Shown: piece by piece, positions 15,561 through 23,718 of the stretch
Numbering within the stretch: position 1 is the stretch's first letter
Layout of the letters: each line of letters begins with the position of its first letter
NCBI GenBank assembly: GCA_023512345.1
Contig: JAILZT010000029.1
Span: 1-61,273 of the forward strand
DNA: 61,273 nucleotides
Origin: Paenibacillus sp.
Lineage (GTDB): Bacteria > Bacillota > Bacilli > Paenibacillales > Paenibacillaceae
Direction of reading: 5' to 3'
Translations under genes and position numbers: made by a program
Notes under the pieces: generated by a model
Told to the model about the DNA's origin: nothing
The model's input: only the letters and a program-made list of their open reading frames with translations
The model's database searches: none

Positions 15561-16365
15561 ATGAAATCACTTCTGTCGGATCCATATAGGACGTATCTTT
15601 CATGACTGCGAAAAACAGGGTAGGTAAGGAGGAAGATTCCTGCTGTAACAGCCAGCCCACCGTATCACCACTTTGCACCCAATCATCAATTTTCAGCTTT
15701 GTACCGTTTAAGTGGCCATATTCCGCCGTAATATTACCGGTATGCCGGATCTTAATCCGTATGCCTCCTTCCAGTTCACTGGATACGGACAGCACACGCC
15801 CCATGTCTACACTCTTCACCATCACACTACCGCTTGAATCTTGGGCTGGCATGATTTCCACGCCTTTAAAGGTAGAGGCAAAGGATTGAATAATTCTGCC
15901 AGCTACAGGAGCACTTAATTCATGAAGAGCAGTTACTTTCTGCGCCGGTTCCTCATCTCCTCCGAAGATCGGTATAAAGGCGGGCGCGCCATTAAAATTC
16001 TGCTCATACCATACTCTAGCCGCTTCAAAGTTCATCTCTGAATTTAGTGCGTCCGTTATGAAATTTTGAGCTTTGAACGTCCATGGCGTCTGAACCGTGA
16101 AGATCCCCCATACGAACCCAAATACAAGAACACTGACAATGAAGCGTCGAATAAACCCGCTAATCAGACGAGGGCCTTTCCTAATATCTTGCTCCCACAG
16201 CTTGCGGTTTTCCTTCCACATTACTTCAGGATCAAGCTCTTTATTCTCATTGTTCATGTCCGATATTCCGAATATCGTGGATACTGTCTTCTGGCCTGCT
16301 GTCTCATCTATTAAATTGCGTATGCGTTTCTTACGGCGATCTTTGTTGGTTGTTTTCTCATCCAT
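15553..16365 (-). CDS. spoIVFA: SpoIVFA-like membrane protein with inactive M23/LytM domain
   Basis: A 270-residue protein with a charged N-terminal cytoplasmic part (1-65), one membrane helix (about 68-88) and an extracytoplasmic LytM/M23 domain (about 145-268). The domain keeps the fold signature (APVAGRIIQSF, YGHLNGTKLKIDDWVQSGDTVGW). The position of the usual catalytic HLHFE motif reads LFFAVM, so it is probably not a peptidase. SpoIVFA holds SpoIVFB inactive until SpoIVB cleaves it. Gene order minD-spoIVFA-spoIVFB supports the call. Its ribosome site lies next to a long inverted repeat. Confidence 0.83.
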   Translation of the reverse strand: MDEKTTNKDRRKKRIRNLIDETAGQKTVSTIFGISDMNNENKELDPEVMWKENRKLWEQDIRKGPRLISGFIRRFIVSVLVFGFVWGIFTVQTPWTFKAQNFITDALNSEMNFEAARVWYEQNFNGAPAFIPIFGGDEEPAQKVTALHELSAPVAGRIIQSFASTFKGVEIMPAQDSSGSVMVKSVDMGRVLSVSSELEGGIRIKIRHTGNITAEYGHLNGTKLKIDDWVQSGDTVGWLLQQESSSLPTLFFAVMKDTSYMDPTEVISFD

Positions 16366-16371
16366 ATTAAT

Positions 16372-16434
16372 CCCTCCGAGGGCTTGTTTTACTTCATTTT
16401 ATGAAGCAGTGAACTCTCTTTAGAACAAGCCCTC
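16372..16434 (-). promoter_or_regulatory. Leader hairpin abutting the spoIVFA ribosome binding site
   Basis: The perfect 11-base arms GAGGGCTTGTT (16378-16388) and AACAAGCCCTC (16424-16434) enclose a loop that holds a smaller CTTCAT/ATGAAG hairpin. The Shine-Dalgarno GGAGGG (16372-16377) directly adjoins the stem, six bases before the ATG. It could be a second terminator, a translational control or an RNA-stability element. Confidence 0.55.
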
Positions 16435-16467
16435 CGAACTACAGTTGCGGTTACAGAGTGAATACAA

Positions 16468-16516
16468 CAAAAAGAGGCATGTTCCAGTAGTAAAACCTAC
16501 TGGGAACATGCCCTCT
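16468..16516 (-). terminator. Terminator of the mre-min operon
   Basis: AGAGGCATGTTCC..GTAG pairs with CTAC.GGGAACATGCC.TCT (16473-16516), and the minus strand continues into a five-T run. It lies 27 bases after minD. Confidence 0.85.
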
Positions 16517-16542
16517 GTACAAATGAGTCTATGATTGCTAGA

Positions 16543-17337
16543 TTAGCCGATACCGAAAAATTTCTTGAATTTCGTAAGGGCACCTGGCTTGCGGTTAAGC
16601 TGCATCAGCGGAACGGAATCGCCGAGAATCCGTCTTGCAATATTTCGATAAGCAATCGCGGCTTGAGAGTCAGGGTTCATTACGGTTGGCTCTCCGTTAT
16701 TCGCGGCTCTGATTACCATTTCATCATCAGGAACGATCCCGATAAGATCAATATTCAACACCTGTAATATATCCTCAATATCAAGCATATCCCCTGATTT
16801 GATGAGGTTTTGGCGGATACGATTCACAATCAGCTTTGGAGATTCTACATGTGATTGTTCCAGCAAGCCGATAATACGGTCAGCATCGCGGACAGCGGCA
16901 TTTTCTGGAGTGGTCACGACGATAGCTTTATCAGCACCTGCAATCGCATTACGAAAGCCATGCTCAATTCCCGCCGGACAATCAATCAGAATATACTCAT
17001 ACTCCTTCTTCAGCTCGAGAATAATATCCCTCACTTGCTCAGGAGTGACGGCCGTCTTGTCCTTTGTCTGCGCTGCGGGCAGCATGTAGAGTTCATCAAA
17101 GCGTTTATCCTTAACCAGCGCCTGATTCAAGCGGCATCTGCCTTCCGCTACATCTACAAGATCATAAATAATTCGATTCTCAAGCCCCATAACAACATCC
17201 AAATTACGCAATCCGATATCTGTATCGACGAGACATACTTTTTTGCCCTGCAACGCAAGTGCGGTCCCAATATTGGCTGTTGTGGTCGTTTTGCCAACTC
17301 CGCCTTTGCCCGAGGTCACGACAATCGCTTCTCCCAT
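16543..17337 (-). CDS. minD: Septum site-determining ATPase MinD
   Basis: A 264-residue ParA-type ATPase that places the division septum at mid-cell by recruiting MinC to the membrane. The deviant Walker A GKGGVGKTT is at residues 10-18, the switch region VDTDIGLRNLD at about 38-48, and Walker B-like LIDCPAG near 118. The last dozen residues (ALTKFKKFFGIG) form the amphipathic membrane-targeting helix typical of MinD. It follows minC by five bases. Confidence 0.97.
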   Translation of the reverse strand: MGEAIVVTSGKGGVGKTTTTANIGTALALQGKKVCLVDTDIGLRNLDVVMGLENRIIYDLVDVAEGRCRLNQALVKDKRFDELYMLPAAQTKDKTAVTPEQVRDIILELKKEYEYILIDCPAGIEHGFRNAIAGADKAIVVTTPENAAVRDADRIIGLLEQSHVESPKLIVNRIRQNLIKSGDMLDIEDILQVLNIDLIGIVPDDEMVIRAANNGEPTVMNPDSQAAIAYRNIARRILGDSVPLMQLNRKPGALTKFKKFFGIG

Positions 17338-17342
17338 GGAGG

Positions 17343-18002
17343 CTACACCCCTTTGAACACATTTAAATCCTGGCGAAACTTAACTATATTATGAATTTTG
17401 TCGATCTGCATAGCCCCGTTCAAAAGATAAGCAAATTCCATATTGCTCTCACGGGTTCCCCACTCATCCGGAGGACGGCTTATAATTTCGGCTATGCGCA
17501 GTTGAGTTGGCGACATAAGAGAGGCTGCAATAATAGAACCCTCATTACCATCCACTCCTGCATGTGCCATGCCTCTGAGCGCTCCTAGAATATAAATATC
17601 ACCTGTGCAGGTTATGGCCCCTCCTGGATTCACATCACCCAGATACAACAAGTCCCCCTGATGATGCAGCACTTGACCGGAACGAACAATTCCACTGATC
17701 AGAAATAAGGAACTTCCCACCTCACTCTTCGGAGCTTCTAGTGTGTCAACTGAACGAATCAGTAGATTACCTTGGGCCTTTAAAAGGCTTAGAACGGCTT
17801 CTTTATCCTCATCTGTCACCAAACGGCTACCCATTTTGACATCTACATGAACAACAGGTCCAGTCAAAATATTTTGATGGCTATGTTCCAGCTTGAATCG
17901 AAGCTCACTGAGAAGATCTTCAAAGGGACATTTATCGTCTAGCAGGAATACAAGGCCGTCTTTTACGCCCTTAATTCTTACATGTTTGGATTTCACTGTC
18001 AT
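17343..18002 (-). CDS. minC: Septum formation inhibitor MinC
   Basis: A 219-residue inhibitor of FtsZ assembly. The N-terminal domain (about 1-100, with GVKDGLVFLLDD) interacts with FtsZ. The C-terminal beta-helix (about 105-205) binds MinD and dimerises, and carries the signature VRSGQVLHHQGDLLYLGDVN and GGAITCTGDIYILG. GGGGGA precedes the ATG. It is paired with minD and downstream of mreBCD, as in Bacillus. Confidence 0.96.
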   Translation of the reverse strand: MTVKSKHVRIKGVKDGLVFLLDDKCPFEDLLSELRFKLEHSHQNILTGPVVHVDVKMGSRLVTDEDKEAVLSLLKAQGNLLIRSVDTLEAPKSEVGSSLFLISGIVRSGQVLHHQGDLLYLGDVNPGGAITCTGDIYILGALRGMAHAGVDGNEGSIIAASLMSPTQLRIAEIISRPPDEWGTRESNMEFAYLLNGAMQIDKIHNIVKFRQDLNVFKGV

Positions 18003-18080
18003 CTGCGTGTCCCCCTATCCTCATTCATTCGTGCCGAGGACCTCAAGTTCCTGCTTTCCTGCGGAAGAAAATAGGTCTAA

Positions 18081-18611
18081 TCATGTTGTTTCTTCCTTGC
18101 GCATCTCATTTTTCAGTAGTACAAGCTGCTGTCGCACCGGAATATAGAGGAGTAGGGCGATTGCAAAATGAAAGAGCATCGTGGGCAGCATGTAATGCAG
18201 CAGGGCCCAATTATACGGCTGTTGATTCAAATTAAACACACTATAAATCCCAAACAGCATACTATTATCCAAAAGACTGCCTAGCAGAATTACCGTCATC
18301 ATAAGAGGTAAAGGTGCTCGCGGAGTTTGAAAAATAAGCCCAATTAAATAAGCAGACAACCCCATAGTAAACGAGTGAGCACCTAGAATCCGCCCATAAA
18401 AGACAATATCATGGAGCATTCCAAAAGATAAACCCAGTACGAGAGCCGTATGTCTATGATGATATATAGTTACAAAAAGCACGATTACTAGAACGAGATC
18501 AGGAATAATCCGGGTCTGCCAAGCATCCGGTATAATCCAGGGCAGAAGGGTTCCCTCCAGAACAAACAGCAGAAATAATATAAGGATAAGTACAGGTCTT
18601 CGCATACTCAC
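18081..18611 (-). CDS. mreD: Rod shape-determining protein MreD
   Basis: A 176-residue membrane protein with five to six hydrophobic helices and no enzymatic motif, as expected for MreD of the elongation complex. The GTG at 18611 is chosen as start because GGAGG stands ten bases upstream; an ATG two codons later is possible. It overlaps the mreC stop by one base. The order mreB-mreC-mreD-minC-minD is that of B. subtilis. Confidence 0.92.
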   Translation of the reverse strand: MSMRRPVLILILFLLFVLEGTLLPWIIPDAWQTRIIPDLVLVIVLFVTIYHHRHTALVLGLSFGMLHDIVFYGRILGAHSFTMGLSAYLIGLIFQTPRAPLPLMMTVILLGSLLDNSMLFGIYSVFNLNQQPYNWALLHYMLPTMLFHFAIALLLYIPVRQQLVLLKNEMRKEETT

Positions 18612-19480
18612 TACTCGGTCGCCTCCGATGTGAACACGACAATTAGTTCCTTCCAGTCCTGAAATTCAGCTGCAGGCTTAATAATCGCTGTACGGGTTAA
18701 GCCAAATTGTCCTACACTTACACTTTCAACTGTACCGATCATCAAAGCACGAGGATATAACCCCCCGATACCGGAGGATACAATAATATCTTTTTCCTTG
18801 ATAGGATCATTTGGAGCAATCTTGTTCATACTCAACATCTTTGTCTTTGGATCATAGCTCTCAATCATGCCAAAGGTTTCGTTTTCTTTGGTACGGGCCG
18901 TTGCGGCAATCGCTGGCTGGGAGTTGGGATCGTTAATATCCATCATCGTCATCAGCTTAACCGTTGATGTGAAATTACTCACTTCACTAATTACTCCAAC
19001 CAAGCCTTCAACGGAGATAACAGACATATTAGGTTTCACACCGTTTTTGGATCCAAGATTAATCACGAGTGTGCTGTTATTAGGCTCCGTATTCAAGCTG
19101 ATAACCTGAGCAACATGATATTCGTATTTATACATCTCTTTTTGAGCCTTTGTAAAATTGAGCACCTTCATTAGGTCCTCGTTCCGAGACTGGATGAAAT
19201 TATACTGAGCCTGTTCACGTGTAAACTGGGCTACTGTAATTTTGAGACGTTCATTCTCCTCGGCAAGATCATGCAAATTTCCGATATCTTCAAACAAGCC
19301 CGCTATATATCCAGCGGGCTTGTAGATTAAATTTTGCACGAAACCTGTTGTGTCCCGGAGAAAGTTCTCAGGCCCGGACAACGTCTTTCTTGTGGCCAAG
19401 CTAAAGCCCATCACTACAATAAAAAGCACCAGTGTAATCAATAAGATGAACAGTCGCTTATTGTTAAATAACTTAAACAA
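18611..19480 (-). CDS. mreC: Rod shape-determining protein MreC
   Basis: A 289-residue bitopic protein linking MreB to cell-wall synthesis. It has one N-terminal membrane helix (about residues 9-30), a coiled coil (about 65-105), and the two-barrel MreC domain (about 115-285) with VINLGSKNGVKPNMSVIS and GIGGLYPRALMIGTV. The TTG at 19480 is preferred: it has AGAGGG eight bases upstream and gives MFKLFNNKRLF. A GTG three codons further upstream lies too close to that site. Confidence 0.93.
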   Translation of the reverse strand: MFKLFNNKRLFILLITLVLFIVVMGFSLATRKTLSGPENFLRDTTGFVQNLIYKPAGYIAGLFEDIGNLHDLAEENERLKITVAQFTREQAQYNFIQSRNEDLMKVLNFTKAQKEMYKYEYHVAQVISLNTEPNNSTLVINLGSKNGVKPNMSVISVEGLVGVISEVSNFTSTVKLMTMMDINDPNSQPAIAATARTKENETFGMIESYDPKTKMLSMNKIAPNDPIKEKDIIVSSGIGGLYPRALMIGTVESVSVGQFGLTRTAIIKPAAEFQDWKELIVVFTSEATE

Positions 19481-19552
19481 TTTCAACACCCTCTAACAAA
19501 CATATTTCTCCCACATCAGGGGTTGACGTTCACAAGCAGGACAGGTTAAGTC

Positions 19553-20587
19553 TTAACGTTTGGAACGAAAGGTAGAGTTACTGCGGCTTTTGAACAAATG
19601 AATATTCTCAAGCGCCTTGCCAGTACCGATGGCTACACAATCCAATGGGTTCTCAGCAACAATTACCGGCATTCCGGTCTCACGCGCTAGAAGCTTATCC
19701 AAATTACGAAGCAATGCACCTCCGCCTGTTAGAACAATGCCGCGGTCCATAATATCTGCCGCCAGCTCAGGCGGGCATTTCTCCAAGGTTACTTTTACAG
19801 CTTCAATAATAGCATTAACTGTGTCCGACAACGCTTCACAGACTTCATCGGAAGTAATGGTAAGTGTCTTAGGAAGACCTGTTACAAGGTCACGACCACG
19901 GATTTCCATGGTTTCAGCCTTTTCAAGTGAAAGTGCAGACCCCAGATCCAGCTTAAGCTGCTCAGCAGTACGTTCCCCGATCATAAGGTTGTATTGACGT
20001 TTGATGTACTGGATGATAGCCTCATCCATTTCGTCACCCGCCACTCGAACCGAACGGCTTGTTACAATACCTCCAAGAGAGATAACAGCTACCTCTGTAG
20101 TGCCTCCACCAATATCAACAACCATGCTGCCTGTTGGCTCCCATACCGGAAGATCTGCGCCGATTGCAGCCGCAAAAGGTTCCTCAATAATGTAAGCCTC
20201 ACGTGCGCCCGCTTGTTTAGTAGCATCCTCAACGGCACGCTGTTCTACAGCAGTGATCCCGGAAGGTACACACACCATGACGTTAGGGTGACGTCCAAAC
20301 ATAGAGCGTTGTTTTTGAGCTTGACGGATAAAATATTTAATCATCGTAGCGGTTGTATCAAAGTCAGCAATTACGCCATCCTTCATTGGACGAATAGCAC
20401 GGATGTTGCCCGGTGTACGACCAATCATTTTTTTGGCAGATTCGCCTACTGCTTCGATTGTTTTTGTATCTGTATTTATGGCCACCACGGAAGGTTCTCT
20501 TACAACAATCCCCTTACCGCGAACATAGACAAGCGTATTCGCTGTCCCCAAGTCAATTCCTAAATCTTTCGTAAAACCACCAAACAT
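19553..20587 (-). CDS. mreB: Actin-like protein MreB
   Basis: A 344-residue bacterial actin that guides lateral wall synthesis. It shows the phosphate-1 motif IDLGTANTLVYVRGKG, the phosphate-2 motif VVDIGGGTTEVAV (about residues 160-172) and the adenosine motif IVLTGGGALL (about 288-297). Length is standard. GGGAGA precedes the ATG. It is followed by mreC with a gap of 72 bases. Confidence 0.97.
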   Translation of the reverse strand: MFGGFTKDLGIDLGTANTLVYVRGKGIVVREPSVVAINTDTKTIEAVGESAKKMIGRTPGNIRAIRPMKDGVIADFDTTATMIKYFIRQAQKQRSMFGRHPNVMVCVPSGITAVEQRAVEDATKQAGAREAYIIEEPFAAAIGADLPVWEPTGSMVVDIGGGTTEVAVISLGGIVTSRSVRVAGDEMDEAIIQYIKRQYNLMIGERTAEQLKLDLGSALSLEKAETMEIRGRDLVTGLPKTLTITSDEVCEALSDTVNAIIEAVKVTLEKCPPELAADIMDRGIVLTGGGALLRNLDKLLARETGMPVIVAENPLDCVAIGTGKALENIHLFKSRSNSTFRSKR

Positions 20588-20625
20588 GCTGATATCTCCC
20601 TTTCCTAAATCAATCTATGCATTTC

Positions 20626-21318
20626 TTATCCCATTAATCCCTTTTCCTTCATACTCACAAAACAACTATCCCCAATAATTAAATGATCCAAAACATCAAT
20701 CCCTACAATCTCACCCGCTTGCAGCAATCTTGAGGTCAGTGATATATCTTCCGGACTCGGCGTTGGATCACCACTTGGGTGGTTATGTGCACATATTATA
20801 GAAGCACTGCTGCACTTGATGGCAGCTCTGAAAACCTCACGCGGATGAACAATAGAAGCATTAAGACTGCCCATAGATAACGTCTCCTGAGCAATGACAT
20901 GATTCTTGGTATTTAGAAATAAACAGACAAAATGCTCCTTTTGTAAATAGCGGAGCTGTTCCGTCAGTATATCTGCCGCGTCATGAGGGCTGCGTATGGT
21001 TACGGGCTGATTCAGCCGCGAGTTAGCCATTCGCCTTCCAAGTTCAATCCCTGCTTTCAATTGGATGGCTTTGGCTGGACCTATCCCTTTGATAGAGGTT
21101 AATTCCTTGATGCTAAGGTCCGCCAACTGACGTAAACTGCCTACCTGAGACAGCATGCGCTGAGCTATGCCAATCGCAGATTCCCGGCGTGTTCCCGTCC
21201 GAAGCAAAATAGCCAAAAGCTCCGCTTGACTTAATGATTCCGCCCCATATTGCATCATGCGCTCTCGTGGTCGTTCTTCATGGGGGAGGTCTCGCAGCAT
21301 TAATGATTGCGACTCCAT
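20626..21318 (-). CDS. radC: RadC/JAB-domain protein
   Basis: A 230-residue protein of the UPF0758 family. The N-terminal helix-hairpin-helix region (about residues 25-95, with IKELTSIKGIGPAKA) precedes a JAB/MPN metal-binding domain with HNHPSGDPTPSPED near residue 175. The old link to DNA repair is not established for the family. It lies between maf and mreB, the conserved Bacillota position. The start follows GAGGG. Confidence 0.95.
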   Translation of the reverse strand: MESQSLMLRDLPHEERPRERMMQYGAESLSQAELLAILLRTGTRRESAIGIAQRMLSQVGSLRQLADLSIKELTSIKGIGPAKAIQLKAGIELGRRMANSRLNQPVTIRSPHDAADILTEQLRYLQKEHFVCLFLNTKNHVIAQETLSMGSLNASIVHPREVFRAAIKCSSASIICAHNHPSGDPTPSPEDISLTSRLLQAGEIVGIDVLDHLIIGDSCFVSMKEKGLMG

Positions 21319-21335
21319 CCCGATCCCTCTTCCCT

Positions 21336-21947
21336 TTACTCTGCCGTTCGTTCCAGCACCTGTATACCGAATTCGGACAGCATATTCCCAAGCAGCGATA
21401 GAGGAAGTCCTACTACGTTGAAATAGCAGCCATCAATCTTCTCCACCAGGGTTGCTCCGAGCCCTTGTATGGCATAAGAACCCGCTTTATCTGCCGGCTC
21501 TCCCGTGTCCACATAAGCGTCAATCTCTTCAGGGCTTAACGCCCTCATTGTAACGGTAGTTACACGGTGATCCACGATAATCTTGTCTTCGGGGAGACCA
21601 ATACAGGCTACTCCAGTATACACCTGATGACTTTTGCCTTGCAGAGCGGTGAGCATAGCCTTGCTATCCTGCTTGTCCACCGGTTTACCAAGTATTCGTC
21701 CGTCTAGCTCCACGATTGTATCACTGCCGATAATTAAGGTGTTCTGTTGATTACTGGCGGTAATGACAGCCTCTGCTTTACGCAGGGCTAGCGATCGTAC
21801 GACTTTGTCCGGCGCCCATTCCGGGGGAGTGCTCTCATCTACGTCACTGGACACTACCGCAAAGGGCAAACCCAGCATTGACAAAAGCTCTCGCCGGCGG
21901 GGTGAACCCGAAGCAAGAATAATGAGGCGTGAGTTCTCATCGACCAC
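21336..21947 (-). CDS. maf: Maf family nucleotide pyrophosphatase
   Basis: A 203-residue house-cleaning enzyme that hydrolyses dTTP/UTP and modified nucleotides to monophosphates. The signature ASGSPRRRELL is at residues 12-22, followed by SSDVDES and GSDTIVELDGRILGKP. The start is GTG (GTG GTC GAT) with GGAAGGG upstream. Its place between the DUF4321-type gene and radC matches B. subtilis gene order. Confidence 0.95.
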   Translation of the reverse strand: MVDENSRLIILASGSPRRRELLSMLGLPFAVVSSDVDESTPPEWAPDKVVRSLALRKAEAVITASNQQNTLIIGSDTIVELDGRILGKPVDKQDSKAMLTALQGKSHQVYTGVACIGLPEDKIIVDHRVTTVTMRALSPEEIDAYVDTGEPADKAGSYAIQGLGATLVEKIDGCYFNVVGLPLSLLGNMLSEFGIQVLERTAE

Positions 21948-21969
21948 GTTGTAAACGTCCCTTCCTTAG

Positions 21970-22215
21970 TTACAGCCTGCGGTACAGCCAAACGGCAGTG
22001 ATTATACCGATCAGGCTGAGCAGACACAATTTCAATTGAATAGTGATGTCGTAAGTTATGATATCCAAATCTGCTTGCGGCGACCATTTGAGCATCGTCG
22101 ATTGTGTAAGAAATGCAAGAGCCTTTACGGGCTGCAGCAGCTTGGCGATCCACGCTCCGGCCAGCCAGCCCAGAATCAGAAATAACAGCAGTGTACCTAC
22201 ATTTTTCTTCTTCAT
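21970..22215 (-). CDS. Small membrane protein, DUF4321-like
   Basis: An 81-residue protein with one hydrophobic helix at each end (about residues 6-25 and 60-77) and a short polar loop, beginning MKKKNVGTLLLFLILGW. It fits the DUF4321 family, small membrane proteins found upstream of maf in Paenibacillus-type genomes; the function is unknown. The ATG at 22215 has GAGGG upstream and is preferred over in-frame codons further out. It ends 22 bases before the maf start. Confidence 0.65.
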   Translation of the reverse strand: MKKKNVGTLLLFLILGWLAGAWIAKLLQPVKALAFLTQSTMLKWSPQADLDIITYDITIQLKLCLLSLIGIITAVWLYRRL

Positions 22216-22285
22216 GTCAGTCTTCCCTCGCCATTTTTTGACACCCATATTATTATACGGTGAAAAGGAGTTCAATACAAACGCA

Positions 22286-22326
22286 AAATCCGGCCCGGTA
22301 ATGATTACCATTACTAGGCCGGATTT
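22286..22326 (-). terminator. Terminator of the SpoIIB-like gene
   Basis: AAATCCGGCC (22286-22295) pairs with GGCCGGATTT (22317-22326), with an inner GTAATG/CATTAC extension. The minus strand ends in TTTT. It lies 16 bases after the SPOR gene. Confidence 0.8.
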
Positions 22327-22342
22327 CTCGGTTTCCTTTTAG

Positions 22343-23473
22343 TTAATTAGTCCCAACCTCAGAAATCAAAGAGGTTAATAGGTCTTTTTGGGTGGTAAGA
22401 AACTCCATCATCGCACCCTGAACTTCCCACAAGAGACCGTCGGATTTGTTTTTATTATATTCATTGAGCGCTGAGATTCCCTGATTTATGGTTTTCTCCT
22501 GCTCATCAATGATTCTAAGTGCTGTCGGTGATGATCCACCGGTAAGCGACTTAGCAGCCTCTGTCCACTCCATATGCAGGCTGCTCACATCATCTGATAT
22601 CACTGAGGTTCCGTTACTTAATAGAGATGCAGACAGCGTACTTAATTGTGCAAGAATCCTTCCGCTGACCTCGAAGTAGTGGTTCACTGTTTCTGCTGCT
22701 CCACTATAGTTAAGTTCTTCTGTTGCTGGAATCGTCACTTCTCTCACGTACAGTTCAATGCCTTGAGACTTCAAATCGTTGCTCAGCAGCTTGGCCTGCT
22801 CACGATCCGGTGATATTCCAGCATATACCCGATTTCCATCGGAAGGATCTAACCCGGCAGCCAAACCTGCTGTCAATAACTCTTGCTGAGCCTGGGAGGC
22901 TCCCTTCGGTGTACTGAATACTCCGTATTGCAGCAAATAATAACTTTGGGCAGGAATTTGAACGGGTATTGTAATCAGTTCACCAGATGTTCCTATCCCC
23001 GCAGGATCCAAGACAGCTTCCGTATTCTGTTCCCCAGCAGCCTCATGGTTAGAAGCTTGAGTAACAGGAGCGACTGGCAGATCCTCACCCTTGAAAAAGG
23101 ATAAAGCTATATATCCAAAGAGTAAACCAATACCTAGAGCTGCGGTAACAGAGACTGCGAACTTCCAACCATAAAACGGTCTGCGGGAATGATAGGCACC
23201 ATTATAAATCTCCTCAACAGGCGGCACCTCTTCATAGAAGTTGATTTCCCTAACTTGCTCGGTGTGAAGACTAGTGAATTCAATATCTTCATCGTCTTGA
23301 AAATCTTGCAAATCGGCATAGGATTGATATGGATCCTGGGGGATATCTTCTAAATACGGTTCCGGCGGATCATATTCTTTAGGTTGTTGCAGCGTACTGC
23401 CCGTCCACCGTTCTATTCTATCCTGCTTATCCTTCTCGACATCAAATCGAAAGGTCATTCTTCCGTTATTCAA
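22343..23473 (-). CDS. SPOR-domain protein, SpoIIB-like
   Basis: A 376-residue protein with an acidic cytoplasmic N-terminus (1-105), one membrane helix (about 110-132) and an extracytoplasmic part. That part contains a SPOR domain (about 178-250, YYLLQYGVFSTPKGASQAQ), which binds denuded peptidoglycan at division sites. A helical C-terminal region follows. In B. subtilis the gene upstream of maf is spoIIB, a SPOR protein of septal wall degradation in engulfment; the position and plan match. The TTG at 23473 is proposed as start (GAGGTG six bases upstream, giving MNNGRMTFRF). An ATG eight codons earlier lacks such a site. Confidence 0.75.
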   Translation of the reverse strand: MNNGRMTFRFDVEKDKQDRIERWTGSTLQQPKEYDPPEPYLEDIPQDPYQSYADLQDFQDDEDIEFTSLHTEQVREINFYEEVPPVEEIYNGAYHSRRPFYGWKFAVSVTAALGIGLLFGYIALSFFKGEDLPVAPVTQASNHEAAGEQNTEAVLDPAGIGTSGELITIPVQIPAQSYYLLQYGVFSTPKGASQAQQELLTAGLAAGLDPSDGNRVYAGISPDREQAKLLSNDLKSQGIELYVREVTIPATEELNYSGAAETVNHYFEVSGRILAQLSTLSASLLSNGTSVISDDVSSLHMEWTEAAKSLTGGSSPTALRIIDEQEKTINQGISALNEYNKNKSDGLLWEVQGAMMEFLTTQKDLLTSLISEVGTN

Positions 23474-23553
23474 TCCGCACACCTCACCTTGTCTCATCTA
23501 TAAGAAAATATATGATAGACAATAGGGAGCTATGCTATGAACTATGAGGTTCC

Positions 23554-23694
23554 TTATACAGAATCACTTTTTGATATAAGCCGGCGCGGTTTGGACCCTA
23601 TTTTAACCCAATATCGATTTTCATCATCACGATAAAAATGGATACGAATTATTTTTAATGGCGTCCATATTTCCTTAAAATAGTAATTAGGCAT
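23554..23694 (-). CDS. Small basic protein of 46 residues, unknown
   Basis: This short reading frame starts 24 bases after the glycosyltransferase stop. ATG at 23694 has AGGAGA eight bases upstream, and the frame ends at TAA (23554-23556). The predicted product begins MPNYYFKEIWTPLKII, is rich in Arg, Lys, Tyr and Trp, and has no membrane helix. I recognise no family. The good ribosome site and operon-like spacing support translation; lack of any known homologue keeps confidence moderate. Confidence 0.5.
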   Translation of the reverse strand: MPNYYFKEIWTPLKIIRIHFYRDDENRYWVKIGSKPRRLISKSDSV

Positions 23695-23718
23695 GGCTTC
23701 GCTCTCCTGATGACAGAT

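Noticed and set aside
15553..16365. Active M23 endopeptidase
   Set aside because: The LytM fold is present but the HLHFE catalytic motif is replaced by LFFAVM, and the spoIVFB neighbour points to SpoIVFA.
19994..20563. 189-codon plus-strand frame opposite mreB
   Set aside because: It is a long shadow produced by the codon bias of mreB; its Cys/Arg-rich translation has no motif.
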